A stretch of 64,000 nucleotides of DNA from the NCBI GenBank assembly GCA_049840835.1, contig JASGJG010000003.1:124001-188000 (forward strand). The letters run 5' to 3'. The notes under the pieces are model-generated. The model was not told where the DNA came from. It ran no database searches and saw nothing but the letters and a program-made list of their open reading frames with translations. Positions 48,967-57,041 of this stretch are shown one piece after another. The translations under genes were made by a program, and so were the position numbers. Source of the DNA: JANLTX01 sp049840835. Lineage in GTDB: Bacteria > Armatimonadota > Armatimonadia > Armatimonadales > Armatimonadaceae. Each line of letters opens with the position of its first letter. The first letter of the stretch is position 1.

Positions 48967-49608
48967 TTACCAACCGTATTTGGAACCCATCCACAACCCA
49001 TACACAATATGGAAGCCGCCAAAGGTAGCCGCCATAAGGGCTCTTGGCCCCACAATAAATCCTTCTGGCAAGACCAGTGCCACAATCCCCGCCAGTAAGA
49101 AAGCCCAGCCCATAACCGAGACTTCCTTGCGGCTCAGCATTCCGACAGCCAGCAGCGCTACGGCGTAGCTCAGGATCCACATGCCATAGATGTAGGTCCC
49201 CAGCGCATGTGGGTTCAGCAGATGGAAGAGGGTCACCCCTACGCCCATCAGCAGCCCCGGCGCCGCCGCCCGGCTGAGCTGTGCCCCCAGCGGCGAGAAC
49301 GCTCGCTTGCCTACCTGCGCCGCTCGGCGCTTGGTCAGCAAGATGTCGGTCAACCCAGCCAGCGCCAGAGTCGCTCCCCAGGTAAGGCAGAACACCACCT
49401 TCTGCGAGAGGGTCGTAATCGCGGTGGGAGCGAAGATAGCCGCTGCCAGCGCATACAGTCCTGCCAGCACCCCAGAAAGCCCGGAGAGGGTAGAGTGCTT
49501 GGTAGAGCGCTCCATAGCCTGGCGAATAACGCGCAGGTGCTCTTCTGCTTCTGAGGCCGAGGTTACGACACGGAAAACAGGTCGCCCGGATTCGTCTTTG
49601 TTTTGCAA
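48967..49608 (-). CDS. Polytopic membrane protein upstream of the winged-helix regulator
   Basis: The protein (213 residues) has about six membrane segments after a cytoplasmic N-terminus (FRVVTSASEAEEHLRVIRQAMERS). The hydrophobic blocks (LAGLYALAAAIFAPTAI, VVFCLTWGATLALAGL and others) look like real helices; the overlapping frame 48944-49651 does not. It precedes the regulator by 38 bases. No known family is recognised. The start is uncertain: TTG at 49608 has no clear ribosome binding site. Confidence 0.75.
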   Translation of the reverse strand: MQNKDESGRPVFRVVTSASEAEEHLRVIRQAMERSTKHSTLSGLSGVLAGLYALAAAIFAPTAITTLSQKVVFCLTWGATLALAGLTDILLTKRRAAQVGKRAFSPLGAQLSRAAAPGLLMGVGVTLFHLLNPHALGTYIYGMWILSYAVALLAVGMLSRKEVSVMGWAFLLAGIVALVLPEGFIVGPRALMAATFGGFHIVYGLWMGSKYGW

Positions 49609-49677
49609 AGTGCTTCGTGGTCAGACTACCGTATTTTCTTTTCCCTGTCAATCTGGACAGAAACCAAATAACGCTCC

Positions 49678-49706
49678 TTGACAGAAAACGACATTATGGT
49701 TATACT
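49678..49706 (+). promoter_or_regulatory. Consensus sigma-70 promoter upstream of the excisionase-like gene
   Basis: TTGACA (49678-49683) with a 17-base spacer and TATACT (49701-49706) is an almost perfect vegetative promoter, the best in this window. It would make a leader of about 65 bases before the small HTH gene at 49779, and can drive the exporter genes behind it. Confidence 0.8.
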
Positions 49707-49778
49707 CAGGGGGACGTCGGGAGGGACTCTCCTGAGACATCGTTTATTCAAAGGAAACAAGGAGCAGGCAGCGCGCGC

Positions 49779-49973
49779 ATGGATGGGGAGAACCGAGAAC
49801 TACTCACTGTGGAGCAGGCCGCCAATTACCTGCAGCTTTCCCAGTCCAGCATTCGCAGCTATATCCGCCAGGGTAAGCTCAAGGCGTTTCGCGTGGCCGG
49901 GAAACGCAAGGTACTGATTCATCGCGAGGAATTGCTGAAGCTCCTGGAACCAGCACGGGGCGACGAAGAGTAA
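49779..49973 (+). CDS. Excisionase-type (HTH_17) small DNA-binding protein
   Basis: The protein has 64 residues from the ATG at 49779; the frame continues upstream but without family resemblance. It is almost all one MerR/Xis-type winged helix: LLTVEQAANYLQLSQSSIRSYI with RQGKLKAFRVAGKRKVLIHREELLKLL. Such proteins bind DNA as excisionase-like or regulatory factors. A ribosome binding site (AAGGAG near 49758-49764) lies somewhat far upstream. It precedes the exporter permease by 7 bases, so it may regulate those genes; no integrase is nearby, so excision is unlikely. Confidence 0.85.
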   Translation: MDGENRELLTVEQAANYLQLSQSSIRSYIRQGKLKAFRVAGKRKVLIHREELLKLLEPARGDEE

Positions 49974-49980
49974 TTCCCGT

Positions 49981-50853
49981 GTGAGCCTTGTTGACGAAGC
50001 AAAGGAAGCCTGGCGCTACCGCGAGCTGCTTCAGAATCTGGTCGCCCGCGAGCTAGCTGTCCGCTATAAGAACTCCCTTTTCGGGGTCGCCTGGTCATTA
50101 GCAAACCCTATTGTCCGCGCGGTGATTCTTTACGCAGTCTTCACCTATATCGTCGGCAACAAGACCGAGAACTACTTCGCCTATGTACTGGCGGCGTTCT
50201 TTCCCTGGACCTATTTTCTCACCGGGGTCCTGGATGCTGCCGATTCGGTTAGCAAACACCTGCCGCTGATTCGGAAAGTCTACTTTCCCCGCGAGTTGCT
50301 GCCACTGGCTACCACTATCGCTAATCTGCGTCACTTCCTTCTGACTCTTGCGGTTGTTGTCTTGCCGCTCATTCTCTTTCTCTATGTGCGAGATTCGATT
50401 TACAACCACCACCTTTCCCTGCCACCCGCTACCATTCTCTTATTACCAGTTTTAGTAATTCTTCAGACTCTTCTAATTGCGGGCATCGCCTTGTTTCTCT
50501 CCGCCCTTAATGTCTTTTTCGAAGACGTAAAGTTCCTGGTTGCTGTCTTGCTCGACCTACTTTTCTATGCGGTGCCGGTGATCTACTTCTTGGAGAACAC
50601 CGAACGCTACGACTGGCTACATACGCTGTTTCTTTGCAATCCCATGGTCGTGATCCTGACCTGCTGGCGCAGCTTTCTGCTGCATCCCGCCAGGCTGGAA
50701 GGTACCGCGCCTGGTTTGCCTGAGCATGCACTCATCAATACAGGCGTGCCCTGGCCTTGGTTCTTCTTCACTGCCCTAGTTTGCGTTCTGACGTTTATCG
50801 GGGGCTACGCGTTCTTCAACAGCCGCAAATGGCGCTTCGTGGAGCAGGCGTAA
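49981..50853 (+). CDS. ABC-2 permease of a Wzm/TagG-type polysaccharide exporter
   Basis: The 290-residue protein has about six membrane helices in the ABC-2 layout used by O-antigen and teichoic-acid exporters: YRELLQNLVARELAVRYKNSLFGVAWSLANP at the N-terminus, then FPWTYFLTGVLDAADSVSKHLPLIRKVYFPRELLPLA. It would carry lipid-linked glycans across the inner membrane together with the ATPase at 51137-51907. GTG start with CGAAGAG upstream. The two exporter genes are separated by a palindromic repeat, which is unusual for such a pair. No glycosyltransferases are adjacent. Confidence 0.92.
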   Translation: MSLVDEAKEAWRYRELLQNLVARELAVRYKNSLFGVAWSLANPIVRAVILYAVFTYIVGNKTENYFAYVLAAFFPWTYFLTGVLDAADSVSKHLPLIRKVYFPRELLPLATTIANLRHFLLTLAVVVLPLILFLYVRDSIYNHHLSLPPATILLLPVLVILQTLLIAGIALFLSALNVFFEDVKFLVAVLLDLLFYAVPVIYFLENTERYDWLHTLFLCNPMVVILTCWRSFLLHPARLEGTAPGLPEHALINTGVPWPWFFFTALVCVLTFIGGYAFFNSRKWRFVEQA

Positions 50854-50860
50854 TGGTGGT

Positions 50861-51109
50861 TTTGGCCATCTCCCCTGAGTGCTCCTTCGTCGCCTCGCCC
50901 CTCTTCCCAGAAGACCCTTCGTACCTCAGGGGGAAGAGGGGAAATCAGCGCTTTTCGGGTTTACAAAGGCTCTCCTATGGCGAAGCGCTACGCCAGAGTG
51001 GCTGGCCCTTTTCGGCAGTTGCGGTGAGTTATCCCTCTTCCAGCGACGAAGGAGCGAGGATGGGAAGAGGGACGAAAGCGCGAAGCGCGCTTCAAGGGAG
51101 ATGGCCAAA
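50861..51109. repeat. 249-bp palindromic MITE-like element, copy B
   Basis: The ends TTTGGCCATCTCCC (50861-50874) and GGGAGATGGCCAAA (51096-51109) are exact inverted repeats. Inside, blocks shared with copy A at 35418-35657 occur in the same order (GAGTGCTC, GCCCCTCTTCCC, AATCAGCGCT, TGGCGAAGC, CCTTTTCGG, GTTATCCCTCTT, GGGAAGAGGGACGA). It lies between the permease and ATPase genes of the exporter, 27 bases before the ATPase start, so read-through RNA would fold into a long hairpin there. Confidence 0.8.
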
Positions 51110-51136
51110 CGGACTATGGTTCTTCGGAGGCACCCT

Positions 51137-51907
51137 ATGACTCCCGCCATCTCTATCACCAGCGTCACCAAGCGCTTCGTTATTCACGACGATGGGTTTG
51201 CTGGTATCAAAGGCAAGCTAGGGCAGCTTTTGAAAGGGCAACGCTCTCAGCCCAAGCGAGTTCTCGCGTTGGATAATGTCTCTCTGGAGATTCAGCAGGG
51301 GGAGACCGTGGCGCTTATCGGGCGCAATGGCTCCGGCAAGTCAACACTGCTCTCACTGGTCGCCAATGTCATGAAGCCGGATTCTGGCACAGTGACATTC
51401 CCGTCCAGCGCTGACCCCACTCACCCGCGCATTGCGCCGCTTCTGGAAGTCGGTGCAGGTTTCCATCCGGACCTCACCGGGTATCAGAACATCGTCTTCA
51501 ATGGCTCCATTCTTGGCCTCACCCGCGCACAGATGGAAGCGCGCAAGCCGGATATCCTGGCTTTCGCTGATTTTGAAGACGAGAGCTACTACTCTGCCCC
51601 AGTGCGCACTTACTCTTCGGGGATGTTCGTCCGGTTGGGTTTTGCCGTGGCTGTGCACACCGACCCGGAGATTATCTTAGTCGACGAAACCCTGGCTGTG
51701 GGCGATGAAGTCTTTCAGCGCAAGTGCTTAGATAAAATCCGTGAGTTCCAGCAAGAGGGGCGCACTATTGTCTTTGTAAGTCACGACATGGCTGCGGTCT
51801 CTTCCGTCGCTACCCGCGCAGTCTGGCTCAACCACGCAAAAATCGCCGTCGATGGGGCTCCAGAGTCCGTCATCGATGCTTACCATAAAGAGTTCCACAT
51901 AGAGTAA
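51137..51907 (+). CDS. ATPase of a Wzt/TagH-type polysaccharide exporter
   Basis: The ATG at 51137 with GGAGG 7 bases upstream is clearly the start; the longer frame runs through the repeat. The protein (256 residues) has Walker A GRNGSGKST, the Wzt-type signature YSSGM, Walker B IILVDETLAVGDE and the conserved His in VFVSHD. It lacks the C-terminal carbohydrate-binding domain of some Wzt proteins. It powers the permease encoded at 49981-50853. Confidence 0.95.
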   Translation: MTPAISITSVTKRFVIHDDGFAGIKGKLGQLLKGQRSQPKRVLALDNVSLEIQQGETVALIGRNGSGKSTLLSLVANVMKPDSGTVTFPSSADPTHPRIAPLLEVGAGFHPDLTGYQNIVFNGSILGLTRAQMEARKPDILAFADFEDESYYSAPVRTYSSGMFVRLGFAVAVHTDPEIILVDETLAVGDEVFQRKCLDKIREFQQEGRTIVFVSHDMAAVSSVATRAVWLNHAKIAVDGAPESVIDAYHKEFHIE

Positions 51908-51911
51908 AAAC

Positions 51912-53519
51912 GTGATTCCGTTAAACGAACTGCTTGCCCCTACCAATGACGCTATGCCTGCTGTGCTGGCTCGCTTTGAAGCCGACCGGGCCGCCCTGAA
52001 CCGGCGCTACCCCAATGCCTTTTCGCCCCACCGGAAATCGGCCTTCGAGCACTTTTATTCGGAATGGTGGGCGGCGCTGGACCAGCTACCCTTTGAGTCG
52101 TTCACCCGCAGTGATGGCTTAGACTGGCTTCTTTTTCGGAACCTGCTCACGAGCATTGGCCAGCAAAACGCTCGGTTGGAACAAGAGCAGGCCGAGATAA
52201 CTGATTTAGTACCCTTCGCGGCGGCCCTGACCGCGCTGGACGATGTACGCCGCGACCACAAAGATCTGGACGGGCATGCCGCAGCGAAAGTGCTGGAGGT
52301 CGCGCTCAAGGCCATCCCAGCCTCTGCGGAAGGAGTGCGCCCGACCCTGGCGCTCCGAGCAGCAAAAGCCACCGAGGGCATTCGAAAAACACTGGCAAAC
52401 TGGTGGGAGTTCTACGGCGCGTTCGACCCGCAGGTGCGCTGGTGGTGCCGCGTGCCTTATGAGGCGCTGGAGAAAGCGCTGACCGAGTGGGAAACCACGC
52501 TACGCCCCACAGATTCCGGCGCGATAGTGGGAGACCCGGTGGGCCGTGAGGCTCTTCTGCAGCTACTCCACGCCGCGCTGATTCCCTACACCCCGGAAGA
52601 GCTGATAGAGAAGGCAGATGCGGACCGCCGCTGGTGCCTGGCGGAGCTAGAAAAAGCCGCACAGGAGCTTGGGGTTCCCAACGGACGAGCTGCTATCGAA
52701 GAAGTCAAGAACCGCCATGTAGCGCCGGGGGAACAGCCGCGCCTGGTACGTGATCTGGCCCGCGAGGCGATTGCCTTCGTAGAAGACAACGATCTGCTTA
52801 CGGTACCCGAGCTAGCCCGAGATGGCTGGCGCATGATCATGATGTCTGCCGAGCGCCAGAAAACCAACCCGTTCTTTCTAGGTGGCGAGACTATTATTGT
52901 TTCGTTCCCCGCCGAAGAGATGGATCTTAGCGCCAAGGAAATGAGTCTGCGGGGCAACAACCGGCACTTCGCCCGCGCGACGGTACACCACGAACTTATC
53001 CCCGGTCACTACATGCAATCGTTCTTTGAAGAGCGCTACCGGCCCTACCGCCAGCAGTTCTGGACCGCGTTCTGGGTAGAAGGCTGGACCCTGCACTGGG
53101 AGTTTCTGCTCTGGGAGAAAGGCTTCCCGAAGTCTGCCGAAGACAAGGTCGGCATGCTATTCTGGCGTCTGCACCGCGCAGCACGCGTGCTGTTCTCGCT
53201 CCGCTTCCACTTAGGCGAATGGACCCCGGAACAGTGTATTGCCTTATTGACCGATGAAGTAGGCCATGAGCCCGCCAACGCCGAGGCCGAAGTTCGTCGC
53301 AGCTTCAATGGCGCCTATGACCCGCTCTATCAACTTGCGTATCTGATAGGGGGAATGCAGGTCCATGCGCTACATAAAGAAGCACTCACTGCAGGCTGGA
53401 CCGATCGCCAGTTCCACGATTCGTTCCTGCGCGAGAACCTGATGCCCATACCCGCCCTGAGGGCTTATCTACTTGGTCTGCCGCTAGAGAAAGACACCGA
53501 TCTGCTCTGGCGCTTCTAG
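51912..53519 (+). CDS. DUF885 family zinc-peptidase-like protein
   Basis: The 535-residue protein is all-helical and has the DUF885 active-site motif HELIPGH at residues 360-366 (a variant of the zincin HExxH motif) and the usual AVHHE-like context (RATVHHELIPGHYMQ). A signal peptide is absent, so it is cytoplasmic. DUF885 proteins are likely metallopeptidases; no substrate is known. The GTG start lies 4 bases after the exporter ATPase stop. The stop is 2 bases from the convergent PhzF gene. Confidence 0.9.
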   Translation: MIPLNELLAPTNDAMPAVLARFEADRAALNRRYPNAFSPHRKSAFEHFYSEWWAALDQLPFESFTRSDGLDWLLFRNLLTSIGQQNARLEQEQAEITDLVPFAAALTALDDVRRDHKDLDGHAAAKVLEVALKAIPASAEGVRPTLALRAAKATEGIRKTLANWWEFYGAFDPQVRWWCRVPYEALEKALTEWETTLRPTDSGAIVGDPVGREALLQLLHAALIPYTPEELIEKADADRRWCLAELEKAAQELGVPNGRAAIEEVKNRHVAPGEQPRLVRDLAREAIAFVEDNDLLTVPELARDGWRMIMMSAERQKTNPFFLGGETIIVSFPAEEMDLSAKEMSLRGNNRHFARATVHHELIPGHYMQSFFEERYRPYRQQFWTAFWVEGWTLHWEFLLWEKGFPKSAEDKVGMLFWRLHRAARVLFSLRFHLGEWTPEQCIALLTDEVGHEPANAEAEVRRSFNGAYDPLYQLAYLIGGMQVHALHKEALTAGWTDRQFHDSFLRENLMPIPALRAYLLGLPLEKDTDLLWRF

Positions 53520-53520
53520 T

Positions 53521-54315
53521 CTACGCGAAGAGCTCCACGCGACTCATTAGTACCGCCTGACCGCGCAGAAGAACGCGCTCGCTCTGCACCTCCAGGTGAA
53601 CCACACCGCCACGAGCGCTGGCTTGATAGCCAGCGAGCTTGGTTTTGCCAAGTTTTTCTGCCCAGTACGGACCGAGCGCACAGTGCGCCGAGCCAGTTAC
53701 CGGGTCTTCAGGGACGCCGAATGCCGGGGCGAAGAAGCGAGAGAGGAAGTCGTACTGGGGTAGATCGCTTGCCGCCGTCACGATTACTCCGCGAACGGGG
53801 AGCGCAGCAATCGCTTTAATGTTAGGGGTGAGGCTACGCAGGGTAGCGGCATCTGCTACCTCTACCAGATAGTCCATCTCATTCTGGCCTACGAAGCTAA
53901 GGCAGACCCCCAGAGCTTCCACCAGTTCCGCTGGGGCATTGCATGGAATAGGCGTGACCGCCGGGAAATCCATCTCAATCCATTCGCCAGTGCGTCGGCA
54001 GGTAAGCCATCCGCTGAGAGTGGAGAAACGAGCTTCCGCATCTGGAGGCAATACGCCGGTATGCCAGAGAGTAAAGGCGCTTGCCAGGGTCGCGTGCCCG
54101 CAAAGCTTGACCTCTCCGCCAGGCGTGAACCAGCGCAAGTGGTAGCCACCCTCAGCAAGCGGGTAAAGAAACGCTGTTTCCGAGAGGTTCATCTCTTGGG
54201 CAACCTGCTGCATCCAGTCCGCATCACCAGGGCTGTCTAGCACGCATACAGCGGCGGGATTGCCCGCAAAGGGCCGATTGGTGAACGCATCTACGACATA
54301 TAGTGTCTGGCTCAT
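53521..54315 (-). CDS. PhzF family isomerase-like protein
   Basis: The protein (264 residues) has the PhzF/DapF-like pattern: VVDAFTNRPFAGNPAAVCVL at the N-terminus, ETAFLYP with a Glu at the active-site position, RWFTPGGEVKLCGHATLASA and, in the second lobe, FGVPEDPVTGSAHCAL. The family isomerises or lyses small amines and acids, as in phenazine synthesis; no phenazine gene cluster is here, so a housekeeping role is more likely. Confidence 0.93.
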   Translation of the reverse strand: MSQTLYVVDAFTNRPFAGNPAAVCVLDSPGDADWMQQVAQEMNLSETAFLYPLAEGGYHLRWFTPGGEVKLCGHATLASAFTLWHTGVLPPDAEARFSTLSGWLTCRRTGEWIEMDFPAVTPIPCNAPAELVEALGVCLSFVGQNEMDYLVEVADAATLRSLTPNIKAIAALPVRGVIVTAASDLPQYDFLSRFFAPAFGVPEDPVTGSAHCALGPYWAEKLGKTKLAGYQASARGGVVHLEVQSERVLLRGQAVLMSRVELFA

Positions 54316-54333
54316 AATTCACCAAAGAGTGTA

Positions 54334-55296
54334 TCAATAAGGGGTCAATAAGAAACCCTTGCTTGCTCCTTTGGGGCCAAGTAGAGTGCCGATAATCTGA
54401 TTACGATTGTTGATTCCAAAGGCCATATCCATATGAAAGTGGGGCGGTAGTTTGACCAGAGTATTGAGGTCGATGATTTTAAACTGATGCCATACCACGG
54501 CATAGCTCGGCGATCCGGGGCCTAGTTCATTTTTCACAGGGCGCAAGTAATTGGACCAGCCTACAATAGTGCTTTGATCATTGATGTGTCGAGCGCAACT
54601 CTCTGCATTGGCTTTGAGAGCGCCGAGATCTCGTATTCTTCCTTTATGCCAGAAAAAAGCCCGCCACCGCATTTTTCCGTGGCGTACATGCTGCGCGGCC
54701 TCATAGCAGAAACCAACAACCTGCATATGGTTGTTAATGCTCAGGGCATGGCCACTGTCTCTGGTCGGCAGGCATCCCAGTAGTCTGCGGTGCCCATTAA
54801 CCCAAATGCAGGCGTCCCCTTCAGACCAGCCTGATTTTTCCCCTGCGTACCAACCAGCGATTACGCCTTCGTCATTAATATCTTTGGCATCGCTTCCTTC
54901 CCACTCAAAGAGTTCCAGCCCTTTCCATTCTTCATTGCTATAGTGCGAGGCGGCCCATTCATGATTAAAATTTACGTTAGTGCCAGATACTCTAGATTTA
55001 TTATTAATAGCTGTTGGTTCATAGCGAGGTACCTCTGGGTTGAGTGGGAGCTGCTTACCTGAAGGGAGTTGGATACATGACGAGGAAAGGATCTCGTTTT
55101 TATCGTTGATATCAATAGGTTGGCCAAGGTCAGGCGATATCTTATGTGGTTTCCCAGAAATCCAGGTAACGGAAATACTCTCTTTGTCTTTATCTTTTTG
55201 AGAGTATCCGACAATGCGCCCATGGACGTTTATAGCTGCAGGGGCAGCTATTTTGTGTCCTGGAAGTGGCTCAAGGATGGTGAGATGATAGCGCAT
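54334..55296 (-). CDS. HAF-repeat protein
   Basis: The 320-residue protein is built from repeats of the type INDKNEILS..., INDEGVIAGWYAG, INNHMQVVGFCYEA, INDQSTIVGWSNYL and INNRNQIIGTLLGP, the probable-extracellular HAF pattern (Ile-Asn-Asp/Asn...G-x-I-V-G) that usually folds as a beta-propeller. No signal peptide is visible. The gene is AT-richer than its neighbours, which suggests acquisition. Its start is preceded by a copy of the ACTAATTAGT-like dyad. Confidence 0.85.
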   Translation of the reverse strand: MRYHLTILEPLPGHKIAAPAAINVHGRIVGYSQKDKDKESISVTWISGKPHKISPDLGQPIDINDKNEILSSSCIQLPSGKQLPLNPEVPRYEPTAINNKSRVSGTNVNFNHEWAASHYSNEEWKGLELFEWEGSDAKDINDEGVIAGWYAGEKSGWSEGDACIWVNGHRRLLGCLPTRDSGHALSINNHMQVVGFCYEAAQHVRHGKMRWRAFFWHKGRIRDLGALKANAESCARHINDQSTIVGWSNYLRPVKNELGPGSPSYAVVWHQFKIIDLNTLVKLPPHFHMDMAFGINNRNQIIGTLLGPKGASKGFLLTPY

Positions 55297-55322
55297 AGGA
55301 TCACGTGGCGATAACGCTTGCT

Positions 55323-55346
55323 TACTAATGACTAATCAGTTTAGTA
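55323..55346. promoter_or_regulatory. TACTAA...TTAGTA inverted repeat upstream of the HAF gene
   Basis: TACTAA (55323-55328) and TTAGTA (55341-55346) form a perfect inverted repeat around TGACTAATCAGT, itself a near copy of the ACTAATTAGT dyad seen ahead of three other genes. It lies 27-50 bases before the start at 55296. Confidence 0.4.
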
Positions 55347-55366
55347 GGGAGCCAGTGAAATCCAGA

Positions 55367-55669
55367 TTACAGTACCAGAGTTCGTCGAACACTGGCCTCA
55401 AAGGCAGTGGCTACTAATCGCTCCAGTTCTTCATACTCTCCGGAAGTTAGCGGAACTTTGGCTTTTAACTCTTGAAGACGCGCCTGCTGCTCTACACAGA
55501 AGAACTTATCTCCATGGTTATAGGGCCAGATAGCAATAGGAGATTCAGGTTCCCCGGAGAGGCGTGAAAGCAGGTTCGCCAATGCTTCGCCTGGCGTTTC
55601 ACCGATGCCTTGTTCTTCTCCACAGGTGGCTCTATAGCCGCTCACTTCTATCTCCAGAATACAGCTCAA
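55367..55669 (-). CDS. Small uncharacterised protein overlapping the DUF1552 gene
   Basis: The 100-residue protein begins with a beta strand pair (CILEIEVSGYRATCGEEQGIGETPGEALANLLSR) and ends in helices, with no signal peptide. The start overlaps the upstream stop by 4 bases (ATGA), which supports real translation. The beginning resembles the small HicB-like antitoxin fold (strand, then G-x-G-x-T-x-x-E-A-L helix), but no HicA gene is visible, so the name is not applied. Confidence 0.6.
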   Translation of the reverse strand: MSCILEIEVSGYRATCGEEQGIGETPGEALANLLSRLSGEPESPIAIWPYNHGDKFFCVEQQARLQELKAKVPLTSGEYEELERLVATAFEASVRRTLVL

Positions 55670-56979
55670 GCGCTCAGGTTCAGGGGACCTTCGCCGCAGA
55701 AGTCAGTTTTGCCGAACTTAGTGATTCTGTGGTCGAACCCGTGGGCGATAGACATTAGCAGGCGGTTGTGGGCGACTTGTTTGAACTTCAGGGAGCGACC
55801 CATGGTGAAGCCCGGTGCGCCGCCGAGTAGTAGGAACGGGATATTGTTCAACGTGTGCGAGTTGCCCTGGCCCAGCTCATTGGTCCATACAATCAGGGTG
55901 TTATCCAGCATGGAACCGGTGCCACCGGGTTCGGGGGTCTCGGCAAGGCGCTTGGCTAAGTAGGCTAGCTGCTCGCAGTACCATTTGTTGATTTTTGTCA
56001 GCTTCTCTTGCGCTGCCGTGTTGCTGTCCGGTTCGTGCGAGAGGTCGTGCTGGCCTTCGGAGATGTCCAGCCAGCGGAAGCGGGCCTGACCCACGGAGTT
56101 GGTGTACTGTAGCGTGGCGACACGGGTAAAGTCCGCCTGGAAGCTCGCGACCATGAGGTCGATCTGCTGCTTGCTGATACGCGGAATGTTATCGTTGTCA
56201 CGGCGGACGCCTGGCTCTAAGACCGGTACAGGGTGGCTCTGGTCGCTCTTCGCCGCTTCCTGAAGATCTTTCTCCAACTCGCGCACCAGGCTGGCATGGT
56301 CGCTCAGAATCTGGCGGTCTTCTTTACCGACTTTCGCGCTGACTTTCTTCAGATCGTCCTGGAGGTCATCTAAAACACTGCGCAGGTTCTGCTGATCCTT
56401 GGCCTGACCATAGAGCTTCTGGAAGACCTGCTGGGGATCGTCGATAGGGGCAATCGGCTTGTTCGGACCGCCATAGACCATGCGGGTCCAGGTATCGGCG
56501 CGCTCCGGTACCATGACGCCCAGTTCTAGAGAGCCGAAGCGGGTTCGGGTGGCCGGGTTGCTCTGCAGGAAGTTCTTGATTTCCTGATCGATAGAGAGTC
56601 CGCTAGACCAGCCTGCCGGGGTATCGCCGCCGCCTTGAATGTTGCCAGGGAACAGCTCGATTCCAGTGAGCAGACAGCCCATACCGCGCATGTGCGCGTC
56701 GCCATCGCCATGCACCCGGTCGCATACCCCATTCAGGGTGAGAAGCTTATTTTTGTAGGCAGCCAGCGGAGTTAGAATCTCAGGCAGGGTAAAGTCCTTA
56801 CCCTCTTCTTTGGGCCAGAAATTCCACGGCACAGTGCCATCAGGGGAGAAGAGAATGACCAGGCGCTGCTTGCGTTTTGCGCTCGGTGCCGCCAGTCCGG
56901 GCAGCCCTGTTACAAAGGGGAGCACGGCGGTGCTCAGACCCAGATCGCGTAAAAACCTTCGTCGGCTGGTGGCTCTCAT
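55666..56979 (-). CDS. DUF1552 protein with Tat signal
   Basis: The protein has 437 residues; it begins with a Tat-type leader (SRRRFLRDLGLSTAVLPF) and continues with the DUF1552 region (RLVILFSPDGTVPWNFWPKEEGKDFTLPEILTPL, IDLMVASFQADFTRVATLQY, TLIVWTNELGQGNSHTLNNIPFLLLGG), a sulfatase/alkaline-phosphatase-like fold. DUF1552 genes usually sit beside a DUF1592/PSD cytochrome gene, but none is found here. Function unknown. TAGAAT lies 6 bases ahead of the ATG without a ribosome binding site, so a leaderless message is likely. Confidence 0.92.
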   Translation of the reverse strand: MRATSRRRFLRDLGLSTAVLPFVTGLPGLAAPSAKRKQRLVILFSPDGTVPWNFWPKEEGKDFTLPEILTPLAAYKNKLLTLNGVCDRVHGDGDAHMRGMGCLLTGIELFPGNIQGGGDTPAGWSSGLSIDQEIKNFLQSNPATRTRFGSLELGVMVPERADTWTRMVYGGPNKPIAPIDDPQQVFQKLYGQAKDQQNLRSVLDDLQDDLKKVSAKVGKEDRQILSDHASLVRELEKDLQEAAKSDQSHPVPVLEPGVRRDNDNIPRISKQQIDLMVASFQADFTRVATLQYTNSVGQARFRWLDISEGQHDLSHEPDSNTAAQEKLTKINKWYCEQLAYLAKRLAETPEPGGTGSMLDNTLIVWTNELGQGNSHTLNNIPFLLLGGAPGFTMGRSLKFKQVAHNRLLMSIAHGFDHRITKFGKTDFCGEGPLNLSA

Positions 56980-57041
56980 ACTTCAATTCTATCCTACCTT
57001 AAAGGTATAACTGTACATCTACCGATAACCAGAAAGAGTAG

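Noticed and set aside
48944..49651. A 235-codon minus-strand frame overlapping the membrane protein gene
   Set aside because: Its translation is Arg/Gly/Ala-rich without membrane or domain pattern, while the 48967-49608 frame has clean membrane segments.
49779..49973. Prophage excisionase and attachment site
   Set aside because: HTH_17 fold only; no integrase, phage genes or flanking direct repeats.
50879..51136. Upstream extension of the exporter ATPase
   Set aside because: The frame is read-through of repeat copy B; GGAGG directly precedes the ATG at 51137.
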